A DNA stretch of 64,000 nt, from positions 50,978 to 114,977 of the forward strand of contig ONJY01000001.1 in assembly GCA_900318275.1 (NCBI GenBank). Direction: 5' to 3'. The DNA is from an uncultured Bacteroidales bacterium. GTDB taxonomy: Bacteria; Bacteroidota; Bacteroidia; Bacteroidales; P3. The notes below the pieces were generated by a model. The model saw only the letters and a list, made by a program, of their open reading frames with translations, did not search any database and had not been told where the DNA came from. This document shows, piece after piece, positions 8,667 through 18,584 of this stretch. Both the position numbers and the translations under genes were made by a program. Numbering within the stretch: position 1 is the stretch's first letter; the number at the start of each line of letters is the position of its first letter.

Positions 8667-9875
8667 ATGAAAAACTCACTCCGTTATGCAGCAATGCTGC
8701 TGACACTATTCGCGCTGACGGCATGCACCGACGACGAGAGCGACCTCGGCAGCACGCTGATGGACGCCGACGCCCTATACAACGCCAAGAACTACACCAT
8801 GACCGTCGACACGGCCTACTCGCTGCGCGACGACTCGCTGCTCACCACGGGCAACACCGAGATTATGATAGGCAACTATCACGACGCCATCTTCGGCAAG
8901 GTGACGGCGCAGTATTTCACCCAGATTACCCTACCTAACGCCACCACATCGGTGGCCTTCGAAGACGTGACCATCGACTCGGTGGTGATGACGCTCGTCT
9001 ACGACTCGGTGTTCCCCGACACCACACGCAGCTACAACCTACACTTCGAGGTGGTGCAGCTCGCCGAGGCAATAGCTTCCGACAAGCAGTACTACGCGAT
9101 GGACAGCATTGACGTCAACACCGATGCCGTGCTCTTCAACGGCACCGTGCAGACCAAACCCGGCAGCGGCACCGTCAGCATGCACCTCGGCGGGCCTATC
9201 AACAGCATGCTGCAGATGACGGCCAACCGCGACGCCTTCGCCGAAGCCACCAAGGGCCTGCGCATCAGCGTGCTGCCGACAGGCAGCGATGAGGGGATGG
9301 TGGCCATGAACCTGTCAGACACCCGCACCCTGATTCGCGTGCACTACCACTACGACACCACGTCCTACCACTTCGACCTCTCGATTAGCAACGGCAAGCA
9401 TTTCACCCACTTCGTGCACGACTACAGCGGCACCGTCCTCGACGGTGTGAGGAGCCTCGACGGCGCCTCGCGCCTGTATCTGGATCCACTGGGCGGATTC
9501 AAGGCTGTGGTGAGCTTCGACCGCACGCTGCGCGCTTTCCGCGAGGCACATCCGCGCGCCGTGGTGCACAAGGCCGACCTGCTGATTCCAGTGGCCGCAG
9601 AGGCCGATGCCAAGAAGCCGCACCGCCTCATAGCCACCAACGGCACACGCTACATCAACGATTACATCTCGGCGGGCGTGGACGGATACTACCACAGCGA
9701 CAGCAGCCGCTACCGCATCCGCGTACCCCTGCACCTGCAGAGTATGTTGCGCGACGGCTTCGACAAGGGCACACACCTGCTCATCGACGCCCGCGGCAGC
9801 GTGGCCGACCGCACCGTGCTCAACGGATATAACCAAACAGACAAGATTAAAATCAACCTCATATACACCGAATAA
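8667..9875 (+). CDS. DUF4270 lipoprotein
   Basis: 402 residues with a lipoprotein signal peptide: the lipobox LTAC places the lipidated cysteine at residue 20, followed by TDDESDLGS. The N-terminal DLGSTLMDADALYNAKNYTM stretch and the repeated IDSVVMTLVYDS pattern are typical of DUF4270, a Bacteroidota-specific outer-membrane lipoprotein family of unknown function that usually follows a GT5-like gene, as it does here. The stop codon overlaps the next start by one base (TAATG), so the downstream YwqK-repeat protein is translationally coupled. Confidence 0.88.
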   Translation: MKNSLRYAAMLLTLFALTACTDDESDLGSTLMDADALYNAKNYTMTVDTAYSLRDDSLLTTGNTEIMIGNYHDAIFGKVTAQYFTQITLPNATTSVAFEDVTIDSVVMTLVYDSVFPDTTRSYNLHFEVVQLAEAIASDKQYYAMDSIDVNTDAVLFNGTVQTKPGSGTVSMHLGGPINSMLQMTANRDAFAEATKGLRISVLPTGSDEGMVAMNLSDTRTLIRVHYHYDTTSYHFDLSISNGKHFTHFVHDYSGTVLDGVRSLDGASRLYLDPLGGFKAVVSFDRTLRAFREAHPRAVVHKADLLIPVAAEADAKKPHRLIATNGTRYINDYISAGVDGYYHSDSSRYRIRVPLHLQSMLRDGFDKGTHLLIDARGSVADRTVLNGYNQTDKIKINLIYTE

Positions 9876-11020
9876 TGACGAAGAAAACCATCCTCATACT
9901 TGCAGCCTGCATAGCCACGGCCTTGATGGCCGACGCGCAGACCATGTACCGCAAGAACTACAGCGGCACCACCCAGCTCTCGGTAGAGGGCCCCATAGCC
10001 GAAAACGGCAAGCGCAACGGCAGCTGGACCTGGTGGTACCCCTCGGGCAAAGTGTCGCAGAAAGGCACCTACACCAACGGCAAGAAGAGCGGTGTGTGGA
10101 CTGTATACTATGACGACGGCAGCCGCATGAGCGAGGAATGCTTCGCCACGGGTGTGAACCGCAGCTGGCACCGCAACGGCGACCTGAAGAGCGAGGTGGC
10201 CGTGGAGAACGGCAAGAAGAGCGGCGTATACCGCTCGTGGTACGCCAATGGGCAGCAGGAGGAAGAGATCACCTACGTGAACGGCAGCCGCGAAGGGCAG
10301 ACCACGCAATGGCACGAGAACGGTAAGATCAGGTTCAAGGGCCAGTACAAGAACGACGAGCTGCAGGGCATCGCTTCGTGGTGGTTCGAGGACGGCAAGA
10401 AAGACATGGAAGGCCCCATGGTGAACGGCGTGCAGGACGGCGAATGGTCGTTCTACTGGCGCACCACCGGCAAGCTGGGCATCCGCGGCCACTATGCCGG
10501 CGGAAAAGAGGCCGGCGTGTGGACCTACTACTACGAGACCGGCGAGCGCTGGCGTGCCGGGCAGTACCGCAACGGCGAGCGCGAAGGAGTGTGGACCACC
10601 TGGTACGAGAGCGGCAAGAAGCTTCACGAAGGCGAATACGCACGCGACATGGAGGAAGGCCGCTGGACAGCATGGTACGAAAATGGACGTGTGGACTACT
10701 ACGGCAACTTCCATGAGGGCTTGAAAGAAGGCGAATGGCGCGGCCTGTATGACGACGGTTCGGTGCGCTACGTGATAAACTACCGCGAAGACCTCAAGGA
10801 CGGCGAAGAGCTGCGCTACTTTCCCAACGGCAAGGTGGAGCTGCGCCAGAACTTCCGCAACGGCGTGCTCGATGGCAAATACGAGCGCTACAACGAGGCC
10901 GGCGCACCTGTTGAGAAAGGCCAGTTCGTGAACGGCGAGAAGGACGGCAAATGGGTGTGGTACGACAACGGCCGCGAGATGTACAAGGCACGTTTCAAGG
11001 GCGGCAAAGAGGTGAAATGA
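9875..11020 (+). CDS. Exported YwqK/MORN-2 repeat protein
   Basis: 381 residues. Residues 1-22 look like a signal peptide (MTKKTILILAACIATALMAD). The rest is a run of about a dozen units of about 23 residues built on Y.NG...G.W..WY.NG, for example NGSWTWWYPSGKVSQKGTY and GVWTTWYESGKKLHEGEY. This is the YwqK antitoxin/MORN_2 repeat. In Bacteroidota such exported repeat proteins are common and are not usually antitoxins. A structural or scaffold role in the envelope is likely, but the partner is unknown. The stop codon overlaps the maf start (ATGA). Confidence 0.85.
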   Translation: MTKKTILILAACIATALMADAQTMYRKNYSGTTQLSVEGPIAENGKRNGSWTWWYPSGKVSQKGTYTNGKKSGVWTVYYDDGSRMSEECFATGVNRSWHRNGDLKSEVAVENGKKSGVYRSWYANGQQEEEITYVNGSREGQTTQWHENGKIRFKGQYKNDELQGIASWWFEDGKKDMEGPMVNGVQDGEWSFYWRTTGKLGIRGHYAGGKEAGVWTYYYETGERWRAGQYRNGEREGVWTTWYESGKKLHEGEYARDMEEGRWTAWYENGRVDYYGNFHEGLKEGEWRGLYDDGSVRYVINYREDLKDGEELRYFPNGKVELRQNFRNGVLDGKYERYNEAGAPVEKGQFVNGEKDGKWVWYDNGREMYKARFKGGKEVK

Positions 11021-11589
11021 GGCTACTGCTTGCATCGAAGTCACCACGCCGCCGCCAACTGCTGGCCGAGACGGGGCTGCCCGTGGAGTGCGTGAGCATT
11101 GACGTGGACGAACACATAGACTCTCCCCTGCCCCCCGCCGACGTGGCGGAGCACTTGGCCCGGCGCAAAGCCGCGGCTTTTCCACAAGACAAGATTGACG
11201 CCGACTGCGTGCTGGTAACGGCCGACACCACGGTGGTGCTCAACGGTCATGTGCTGGGCAAACCGGCCAACCGCGACGAAGCCATGACCATGCTGCACAG
11301 ACTCGCCGGACGACAGCACACAGTGTACACCGGCGTATGCCTGCGCTCTCGCAACGACGAGGTTTCGTTCACCGAAAGCACCAAGGTGCACTTCCGCCAA
11401 CTGACCGACGAAGAGATTGCCCACTACGTAGACACCTACAAGCCTTACGACAAGGCAGGGGCCTACGGCATACAGGAATGGATAGGAATGGTGGGAATAA
11501 GTCGCATCGAGGGCTGCTACTACAACGTGATGGGGTTGCCGGTAGCACGGCTCTACGAGACGCTGTGCAGCAAGTTCTTGTCGAGGTAG
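11017..11589 (+). CDS. maf: Maf-like nucleoside triphosphate pyrophosphatase
   Basis: 190 residues beginning MRLLLASKSPRRRQLL, the signature Maf start with the SxSPRR motif. VTADTTVVLNGHVLGKP, the conserved KPYDKAGAYGIQEW segment and GCYYNVMGLPVARL follow. Maf proteins hydrolyse dTTP/UTP or modified nucleotides in the cytoplasm; the dTTP/UTPase (YhdE) subgroup fits the DKAGAYGIQ form. The ATG at 11017 overlaps the preceding stop; the open frame continues further upstream only inside the YwqK gene. The last 37 bases overlap the 3' end of recQ on the opposite strand. Confidence 0.93.
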   Translation: MRLLLASKSPRRRQLLAETGLPVECVSIDVDEHIDSPLPPADVAEHLARRKAAAFPQDKIDADCVLVTADTTVVLNGHVLGKPANRDEAMTMLHRLAGRQHTVYTGVCLRSRNDEVSFTESTKVHFRQLTDEEIAHYVDTYKPYDKAGAYGIQEWIGMVGISRIEGCYYNVMGLPVARLYETLCSKFLSR

Positions 11590-13445
11590 ATGTCGCCTCG
11601 GTCGAGCATGTCGCGCAGCACCTCCCTTACATTTACATAACCCTTTGCTTCGAGCATGATACAGAGGTCGTGTGGAGACAGACGGCTTGCCGCAAGCTGC
11701 TGGATGACTGCCGCACGGCAGTCGGCTTCCGCGGGCGCTGACGCATGCTGACAGACATCACAGCATCCGCAAGCCGGCACATCATCGCTCTGACCGAAAT
11801 AGGCGGCAAGCTGACGGCTGCGGCACTCGCTGTCGTTGGCGATATAATCCTCCACAGCTTGAAGACGGCGCCAGGCGGCCTGCCTGAGCAGGTCGTACTG
11901 CTGCGGCTGCAGCATGATCTCACTCTCAGGGATGCGCGCCGACGGGAAGACAATCTGCGGCTTGGTGGGACACGGACGATAGTCGGCCACATGCATGGCG
12001 CTGAGCTCGCCGAGCATAGCCACGACATCCGTGGTCTCAAGGTTGCAGCGCATGGCAATGCGCTTCTCGTCGACTGGCACCGCCATCGAGAGGAGGCCCG
12101 GGTACATGCGCAACAAGGTCTGCACAAAGTCGCCGAGACGCATATGGTTCACCTGGAAGCGGTAAAGCTCGTCGCGCCCGACGATGATGCCGAGCGTCGA
12201 GACAGCCTCGTCGAGCTCAGGCAGGGCTATGAGGCCTTCACGCTCAAGGAAGCGGCAGGCAGCATAAAACTCACGTGCTTTGAAGGTATAAGTGTCGCAG
12301 ACTTTCTGCAAGTCAAAGTCATAACGGCTATCGGCTCCGCCACCCATAGGCAGGCGGTAGTAGTTGCAGAGAGCCCTGTAGACGTTGCGGATATATACCA
12401 GCATCGGGAAGTCCTTGGCGTGGTTGGCCTTCAATGCCGCCGTATCGGACGGCCCACAGAGGAGGTAGGCGCGTGCAGGGGCACCATCGCGTCCAGCCCT
12501 TCCGGCTTCCTGGAAGTAGGCTTCGAGGGAATCGGGCACGTCGGCATGCACCACAAAGCGCACGTCGGGCTTGTCGATACCCATGCCGAAGGCATTGGTA
12601 GCCACCATGACACGGCACAGACCCTTCATCCAGAGCCCCTGCCGGCGGTCACGCTCGGCGGCACCGAGGCCTGCATGGTAGAACTCGGCTGTGACCCCGT
12701 TCTCCACAAGCAATGCGGCTATCTGTTCTGTGTAGCGGCGGCTGCGGGTGTAGACGATGCCGCATCCTTCGGTGGCGGCAGCTATGGCAAGCAGGCGCCG
12801 GTTCTTGTCCTCGTCATGCACAACCATATAACCCAGATTTGGGCGCACAAAACTGCCGCAGAAAAGCTGCCGGTTGTGCATGGCAAGGTGAAGGCAGATA
12901 TCTTCCACCACCTCGGGGGTGGCAGTGGCGGTGAGGGCCATGAGCGGCACAGCAGGATGATAGGCCCGGATGTCGGCAATCTGGAGATAGGGGGGGCGGA
13001 AGTCGTAACCCCACTGGGAGACACAATGAGCCTCGTCGACAGCTATCAGACTCACCTTCATCTTGCGGAAATGCTCTATAAAACGGCGCTGCCGCAAGCG
13101 TTCCGGCGAGACATAGAGGAACTTGATACTGCCGTAAAGACAGTTGTTAAGCACCGTCGATACGTCGTCCTGGCTCATGCCGGAGGTGATGCAGGCGGCT
13201 TTGATGTGGCGAGCAGAGAGCTGCACGACCTGGTCTTTCATCAGCGCTATCAAGGGTGATACCACAAGACAAAGCCCCTCCATCATCAGCGCAGGTAGCT
13301 GGTAACAGAGGGACTTCCCTCCGCCGGTGGGCAGCAGCACCATGGTGTCGTGTCCCGCTACGGCAGAGTCTATTATTTCCTCCTGCATGGGGCGGAATGT
13401 GTCGTAGCCCCAATAACGCTTCAACAGGAGGTGCTTGTCGGCCAT
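11553..13445 (-). CDS. recQ: RecQ-family ATP-dependent DNA helicase
   Basis: 630 residues. Helicase motifs are in order: motif 0 YDTFRPMQEEII, Walker A LLPTGGGKSLCYQ (residues about 34-46), VSPLIALMKDQV, DEAH box AVDEAHCVSQWGYDFRP, TATATPEV, and motifs V-VI (ATNAFGMGIDKPDVR, YFQEAGRAGRDG). A RecQ zinc-binding domain with ACGCCDVC follows a winged-helix part. A clear C-terminal HRDC domain is not seen, as in short Bacteroidota RecQ forms. It unwinds DNA 3' to 5' in recombination and repair. It starts 3 bases after the stop of the CHU_C-tailed gene, so the two may share a transcript, and it overlaps maf tail to tail by 37 bases. Confidence 0.95.
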   Translation of the reverse strand: MADKHLLLKRYWGYDTFRPMQEEIIDSAVAGHDTMVLLPTGGGKSLCYQLPALMMEGLCLVVSPLIALMKDQVVQLSARHIKAACITSGMSQDDVSTVLNNCLYGSIKFLYVSPERLRQRRFIEHFRKMKVSLIAVDEAHCVSQWGYDFRPPYLQIADIRAYHPAVPLMALTATATPEVVEDICLHLAMHNRQLFCGSFVRPNLGYMVVHDEDKNRRLLAIAAATEGCGIVYTRSRRYTEQIAALLVENGVTAEFYHAGLGAAERDRRQGLWMKGLCRVMVATNAFGMGIDKPDVRFVVHADVPDSLEAYFQEAGRAGRDGAPARAYLLCGPSDTAALKANHAKDFPMLVYIRNVYRALCNYYRLPMGGGADSRYDFDLQKVCDTYTFKAREFYAACRFLEREGLIALPELDEAVSTLGIIVGRDELYRFQVNHMRLGDFVQTLLRMYPGLLSMAVPVDEKRIAMRCNLETTDVVAMLGELSAMHVADYRPCPTKPQIVFPSARIPESEIMLQPQQYDLLRQAAWRRLQAVEDYIANDSECRSRQLAAYFGQSDDVPACGCCDVCQHASAPAEADCRAAVIQQLAASRLSPHDLCIMLEAKGYVNVREVLRDMLDRGDIYLDKNLLHSVS

Positions 13446-13448
13446 GGC

Positions 13449-16400
13449 CTAACGCAGAAGGGTGATGGTACCCTTGCGGCTGCTCAGGGTGCCGACATGC
13501 GGTTTGCGGTAGTTACAGACATACACATAGGCGCCCTGCGGGCAGGCGGTGCCGTTGTGGGTACCGTCCCACTCAAAGGCCGGGTCCTCGGACTCGAACA
13601 CGAGCATTCCTTCACGGTTGTAGACGTAGATATGGAAGTATTCGTACTCGTTTATAGTGTAGAGTTTAAACTTTGCGTTGACATCCTCGCTACCCGGAGT
13701 AAAGACTGTGGGCAACCATGCGGTGAAGAGGTGTACCGGTATGGTAAAGGGGTAGACGGTGACGCAGCCGAGTTCATTGGCGGTGGTGAGTTCCACGTTG
13801 ACTACCGAATCCTGGCCTGTCTGAGCCTCCTCAAATACATGCTTTACAGACTTCTGGTCGACGCGCTCTCCATCACTGAAGAGCCAGCTGGTGGTGGCAG
13901 CATGTGACGAAGCGTTGGTTAGCACCACGGTAGGGTCTTCGCTGTCCACATATTTGGGCGATAGTTCTACCTTGGGTGTCGGGAAAGGTATCACGGTGAC
14001 GCGCTCGGTCAGGGGCAAAGCGTCACAATTGTTGGCGCCATGACCTATCATGGTATATGTGGTGCTGCTGTTGGGTGTCACGAACACCGTGTCGCCAGTG
14101 GCCACGGTCGTCGAGCCGACTCTCCACGAGTAGTGGTCGGCCATGCTGCCGATGAGCATCACGGTGTCGCCTGGGCAGATGCGACCGTCGGGCGGGTACA
14201 TCTCCACCTGTGGCTGCACGTAATAGGCATAGGCGCTGTCCCATGCAACACAGCCCTGCGGACTGGTGACCCTGATGTAATACTTGGAGACCGGGGCATA
14301 GGGTATTTCCTGCAAGGTGGCGCCGGCAGGTATACCACCTGAAACATAGCCGTTGGTCAACGACCACTGATAGGTGCAGTTTTCGACGCCGACGGTGTTT
14401 ACCACAGCGTTGGTGCGGCTACCCTCGCAGACGATGGTGTCGCCGGTAACCTCCAGTTCCGGGTGCACGAAGACCGCCACGGTGTCGTAGGCACGGTTGG
14501 CGCATGGCACCATCTGACCGGTGGCACGGTCGCGATAGTTTAGACCGTTCCAGACGATGAGCTCTATGGGCTCAATGGAATGGGTGAAGGAACGCACCAC
14601 AGTGGCACTGTCGTTGAAATATCCCTCGACGGTGTCGAGCATGCCCGCCATGTTGTCGAAATCAAGACCGATGAGAGGACCGTCATATTCCTGCTTGAGG
14701 AAGCGCCACATGCGCCGCTGGACACCATCGGTGGTGTCGGTGATGGTGGTTGTGGCGGCGTCGCACAGCACACGTGGTGCCACAGTCATGCCGGTATTGG
14801 GCGTTTCCAAAGCCTTTATGGGATATATGGCCTCGGAGTAGCAGGAGGGGTCGCCGCTGTTCTCGGTACGAACCAGCACATAGTACGTGTTGGTGTTGTG
14901 CGCGTTGTATGTGGCGCTGTCGCCAACCATGGTGGTATCGGGCGTACCGACAGCTTGACTGTTGTTAAAGATGCTCCACGAGGTGGTTGAGAGGTCGACG
15001 GCATTGGGGGCGCCTGGGACGCTGCTCTGGTTCCACAGACGCACAGTACCGTCGCAGCGCGACAGGCTGTCAATGCGCATCGAGGGCTTAAAGTTCTGCA
15101 CATTCAGGTACAGGTCGGTCTTGAAAGGCTTTGAGGGGTCAATAGCCGAAGTCATGCGGCAGCGGAAAGTCTGCTTGTTACCCATTGAGTCGGGGCTGGC
15201 GTCAATATAGCGTACTTTGTTGACATTGGGGCGGTAGAGTATGCGGTAGTCGTCGGCCTGCACCTTGTAGTCATAGAAATGCAGCGTGTCGCGACGGCTG
15301 CCGCGTACAATAATTGTATCCTCGGGGCCTGAGGCGAACTGCCCACCCATTGGAGAACTTGCCGGCAGCCTGAGGTTGCGGAAGGTGAAGTAGTCGTTAG
15401 GCATGCCTGGGTTGATGTCTGACGTTGGGTCGCTGACGCCATATTCCGAGGCAGACCATTCATAACGCTTCATACCGCGCGGGGCCGATATAGTGGCAAC
15501 ATCGGTGCTCAAACCCGGAGGGCAGCCCGTGGCCTTAAGGTCCATCTCACGGCACTCGCCAGCGATATATGCATAGGCGTAGTGGAACTCATACAAACAG
15601 TCATATATAAGTGCTTGAATCTGCACCGTGTCGTAGATATACTTGGAGAGGTTGATGGCCACCTTGTCCCAATCTTTGTAATATACATCAGAGCTAGCTG
15701 CATGCCATCCATTCTCATTAGGATTGCTCAAAATATTCGCATATTCCATAGGAGGACATGCGTTTGTCGTGTTGCTACTCGGCGTAGCACTGATGAAGTA
15801 TGCCAAAGTGTCGTTAATCTGCTTCCAAGTACCGGTATTGTCTTTTCTCATCACCCTAATGATAAAGGTAGGGTTACCTGACTGGCCATGTGTCGGCGCC
15901 ATTGCAACAATAGCGTAATAGAGGAACAGCATAGCATTCTGAGAAGTGACACGCATCTGATAGTTGAGAAGAGATACTCCATAATTGCCGCCATTTGAGC
16001 AACCATCACCGATACGTATACTCGTGCTGATCTGAGTGCTCGGACGGCCAGTAGTGTCAATATAGTTAAACTGTGTAGGTACATACTTCAGGTGGTTCCC
16101 CGTGTTCGGGTCAGTGCCAGTAGTATTTGTCATGATGGCAAATTGGCGAGTCTGATCCGGTATCGGCAACGATGCTTGATAGCAGCCAGAGGCCTCTACA
16201 GTATTCATCTGAGCCGCCGTATATGCCGGACCGAGGCTCTGTGCACCAGTAGCCTCTGTCATCACATTTGGGCACGAGGAGCTGTTCTTGACACCACCGC
16301 TGCCGCTATAACCGCCGGAGCCCAACTGACCGTTGGTCCAGGCGTTAAAGTTGGCAGGGTTGCTCCAACCAGGGCATGCCTTCTGCTGCGTCCACTGCGC

Positions 16401-16481
16401 AGCAGCGCCGCTGCACATAACAAGCGCTAATGCCAGCGCCAAAAAGGCGGAAAAAGTGCTTTTGCGTATCATAGCCATCAT
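13449..16481 (-). CDS. Large secreted protein with gliding-motility (CHU_C) C-terminal domain
   Basis: About 1010 residues. A signal peptide (IRKSTFSAFLALALALVM then GAAAQ) is followed by a serine/glycine/asparagine-rich region, several PKD/Ig-like segments with repeated Y.W....G pieces (for example CTYQWSLTNGYVSGG and ADHYSWRVGS), and a C-terminal domain of about 90 residues starting WLPTVFTPGSEDVNAKF and containing FHIYVYNREGMLVFES. That end is the gliding-motility-associated CHU_C domain, a type B sorting signal of the type IX secretion system, so the protein is predicted to cross the outer membrane. The open frame starts at 16523, but the -7 element at 16538-16545 would leave almost no leader, so the MMAMIRK start at 16481 is preferred. 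Confidence 0.85.
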   Translation of the reverse strand: MMAMIRKSTFSAFLALALALVMCSGAAAQWTQQKACPGWSNPANFNAWTNGQLGSGGYSGSGGVKNSSSCPNVMTEATGAQSLGPAYTAAQMNTVEASGCYQASLPIPDQTRQFAIMTNTTGTDPNTGNHLKYVPTQFNYIDTTGRPSTQISTSIRIGDGCSNGGNYGVSLLNYQMRVTSQNAMLFLYYAIVAMAPTHGQSGNPTFIIRVMRKDNTGTWKQINDTLAYFISATPSSNTTNACPPMEYANILSNPNENGWHAASSDVYYKDWDKVAINLSKYIYDTVQIQALIYDCLYEFHYAYAYIAGECREMDLKATGCPPGLSTDVATISAPRGMKRYEWSASEYGVSDPTSDINPGMPNDYFTFRNLRLPASSPMGGQFASGPEDTIIVRGSRRDTLHFYDYKVQADDYRILYRPNVNKVRYIDASPDSMGNKQTFRCRMTSAIDPSKPFKTDLYLNVQNFKPSMRIDSLSRCDGTVRLWNQSSVPGAPNAVDLSTTSWSIFNNSQAVGTPDTTMVGDSATYNAHNTNTYYVLVRTENSGDPSCYSEAIYPIKALETPNTGMTVAPRVLCDAATTTITDTTDGVQRRMWRFLKQEYDGPLIGLDFDNMAGMLDTVEGYFNDSATVVRSFTHSIEPIELIVWNGLNYRDRATGQMVPCANRAYDTVAVFVHPELEVTGDTIVCEGSRTNAVVNTVGVENCTYQWSLTNGYVSGGIPAGATLQEIPYAPVSKYYIRVTSPQGCVAWDSAYAYYVQPQVEMYPPDGRICPGDTVMLIGSMADHYSWRVGSTTVATGDTVFVTPNSSTTYTMIGHGANNCDALPLTERVTVIPFPTPKVELSPKYVDSEDPTVVLTNASSHAATTSWLFSDGERVDQKSVKHVFEEAQTGQDSVVNVELTTANELGCVTVYPFTIPVHLFTAWLPTVFTPGSEDVNAKFKLYTINEYEYFHIYVYNREGMLVFESEDPAFEWDGTHNGTACPQGAYVYVCNYRKPHVGTLSSRKGTITLLR

Positions 16482-16537
16482 CTCTATTATATTCTGTTTC
16501 TTTACTTTGCACCCACACGGCATACTATTTCACATTA

Positions 16538-16545
16538 CAAAGATA
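16538..16545 (-). promoter_or_regulatory. -7 element of the CHU_C gene
   Basis: TATCTTTG on the minus strand. A transcript starting about 7 bases downstream gives a leader of about 50 bases to the start at 16481, but only about 8 bases to the upstream ATG at 16523. Confidence 0.65.
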
Positions 16546-16633
16546 TACATTTTTCCCGAACCGTGCAAGTTTTTCTTTTCGCCATGTAGACGCACAAGGT
16601 ATCGTTTTGTTACCGCCGAGGTGAAATTTTTTT

Positions 16634-16670
16634 CAAAAAAAGAGGGATGCCGTCGATGACGGCATCCCTC
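16634..16670 (-). terminator. Terminator of rpsA
   Basis: A 13-bp perfect stem GAGGGATGCCGTC/GACGGCATCCCTC with a 3-base loop, followed on the minus strand by TTTTTTTG. It begins 28 bases past the rpsA stop. Confidence 0.9.
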
Positions 16671-16697
16671 GGAGTTGTGTCCTTGGCGGACAGAGGT

Positions 16698-18503
16698 TTA
16701 TTTTTCCTCTTTCAGTTTCTGGAAGATGTCGAGGTCGCCAAGGGTGGTTTTCTCCAGATTATCGTTGATCTGCTTCACCGTCTTCTTGGTGTTGCGCTCG
16801 CGACTGTCGCCCTCGGCGCGTGCACCGTCGTTGCCTTCCTGGAAGGTGCGGGTGTGGCTGACGATAATCTTCTTGCTGTCCTTGTTGAACTCGATGACCT
16901 TGAAGTCGAGGGTCTCACCGTTCTTGGCCTTGCTCTTGTCCTCCTTGTCGAGGTGACGCATCGGGGCGAAAGCCTCGACCTCGTAGGGCAGGATGACGGT
17001 GGCGCCCTTGTCGTTCATGTTCACTATCTTGCCCTGGTGCACGCTACCCACGGTGAAGAGGGTCTCGTAGACGTCCCAGGGGTTCTCCTCAAGTTGCTTG
17101 TGACCGAGGCTGAGGCGACGGTTCTCGGCATCGACCTCAAGGACGACGACATCGATCTTCTCGCCGATCTTGGTGAACTCGGCGGGGTGTTTGATCTTCT
17201 TGCTCCAGCTGAGGTCGCTGATGTGGATGAGGCCGTCGACGCCTTCCTCAAGCTCGACGAAGATGCCGAAGTTCGTGAAGTTGCGCACGGTGGCGGTGTG
17301 TTTGCTGCCTACGGGGTAGCGCTCGGCGATGCTGAGCCAGGGATCAGGCATGAGCTGGCGGATGCCGAGGCTCATCTTGCGGTTCTCGCGGTCGAGGTTG
17401 AGGACAACGGCCTCCACCTCGTCGCCAACCTTCAGGAAGTCCTGAGCGCTGCGCAGGTGCTGGCTCCAGCTCATCTCGCTGACGTGGATGAGACCTTCAA
17501 CACCGGGCATGACCTCGACAAAGGCACCGTAGTCGGCGATGACGACAACTTTACCCTTGATGTGGTCACCCTCTTTGAGGTTCGGGTCGAGGGCATCCCA
17601 GGGGTGAGGGGTGAGCTGCTTGAGGCCGAGGGCGATACGACGTTTGGCCTCGTCGAAGTCGAGTATGACGACGTTGATCTTCTGGTCGAGCTGGACAATC
17701 TCTTCGGGGTGGTTGATGCGGCCCCAGCTGAGGTCGGTGATGTGGATGAGGCCATCCACGCCGCCGAGGTCGACGAAGACGCCGTAGGAGGTGATGTTCT
17801 TGACAACACCTTCGAGCACCTGACCCTTTTCGAGGTGGCTGATGATCTCGGCCTTCTGAGCCTCGATCTCGTCCTCGATGAGAGCCTTGTGGCTGACGAC
17901 GACATTCTTGTATTCGTGGTTAATCTTGACGACCTTGAACTCCATCTGCTTGTCGACGTACACGTCGTAGTCGCGGATAGGCTTAACATCGATCTGGCTG
18001 CCGGGCAGGAAGGCCTCGATGTTCTCGAAGACGGTGACGATGAGACCGCCTTTGGTGCGGCTCTTCACGTAACCGGTGATAATCTCCTGGTTGTCATAAG
18101 CCTGGTTGACACGCTCCCAGCTCTTGAGGATGCGGGCCTTCTTGTGGCTGAGCATAAGCTGGCCATTGGCGTCCTCCTGGCTCTCGACGAAGACCTCAAT
18201 CTTGTCGCCGGGCTTCAGGTCGGGGTTGTAGCGCACCTCGCCAGCGGGGATGACACCGTCGCTCTTGGCGCCGACGTTCACCACCACCTCGCGGTCGGTG
18301 ACGGCCACCACGGTGCCCTCGATGACTTCCTGCTCGGTGAACGAGTTGAAGCTCTTCTCGTAGGCATCGTTGTTGGCACCAGCCTCTTGTTGTTTGATTT
18401 TACCGGCTTTCTCGTCGATGGCGTTCCAATCGAAGTCAGCCAGCGGTTGCACATTCTTGTAATCCATGTGTAGGGTTTCTTTTTGTTGTGTGCCTTCTGC
18501 CAT
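16698..18503 (-). CDS. rpsA: 30S ribosomal protein S1
   Basis: 601 residues from the ATG at 18503; the longer reading uses a GTG two codons upstream. Six S1 (OB-fold) repeats are visible. The conserved signatures VDGLIHITDLSWGRINHPEE, EGLIHVSEMSWSQHLRS and VDGLIHISDLSWSKKIKHP mark repeats 3-5, each with the following ALGLKQL- or SLGIRQL-type strand. A Bacteroidota-type acidic N-terminus precedes them. S1 binds mRNA on the small subunit during initiation; in Bacteroidota, where Shine-Dalgarno sequences are weak, AT-rich leaders are thought to matter more. It is a single-gene transcript with its own promoter and a strong terminator. Confidence 0.96.
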   Translation of the reverse strand: MAEGTQQKETLHMDYKNVQPLADFDWNAIDEKAGKIKQQEAGANNDAYEKSFNSFTEQEVIEGTVVAVTDREVVVNVGAKSDGVIPAGEVRYNPDLKPGDKIEVFVESQEDANGQLMLSHKKARILKSWERVNQAYDNQEIITGYVKSRTKGGLIVTVFENIEAFLPGSQIDVKPIRDYDVYVDKQMEFKVVKINHEYKNVVVSHKALIEDEIEAQKAEIISHLEKGQVLEGVVKNITSYGVFVDLGGVDGLIHITDLSWGRINHPEEIVQLDQKINVVILDFDEAKRRIALGLKQLTPHPWDALDPNLKEGDHIKGKVVVIADYGAFVEVMPGVEGLIHVSEMSWSQHLRSAQDFLKVGDEVEAVVLNLDRENRKMSLGIRQLMPDPWLSIAERYPVGSKHTATVRNFTNFGIFVELEEGVDGLIHISDLSWSKKIKHPAEFTKIGEKIDVVVLEVDAENRRLSLGHKQLEENPWDVYETLFTVGSVHQGKIVNMNDKGATVILPYEVEAFAPMRHLDKEDKSKAKNGETLDFKVIEFNKDSKKIIVSHTRTFQEGNDGARAEGDSRERNTKKTVKQINDNLEKTTLGDLDIFQKLKEEK

Positions 18504-18584
18504 AGGCACGGGTTAAACTTATTTTGGCTTTAAGCGTTTGAGCGACACGACGTTGGCAGGCTACGCGGCGCAACAAGCGAAGTG

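Noticed and set aside
9875-11020. Antitoxin role for the YwqK-repeat protein
   Set aside because: It has a signal peptide, sits in an envelope operon and has no toxin neighbour.
9710-11185. 491-codon open frame antisense to the YwqK-repeat gene
   Set aside because: A shadow of the repeat-rich, GC-rich gene; no start context and no family resemblance.
11745-13259. 504-codon open frame antisense to recQ
   Set aside because: RecQ motifs on the other strand are complete, so this is a shadow.
16647-18473. 608-codon open frame antisense to rpsA
   Set aside because: It mirrors the S1 gene exactly and its translation is a valine/leucine/aspartate-rich shadow; rpsA has six clear S1 domains.
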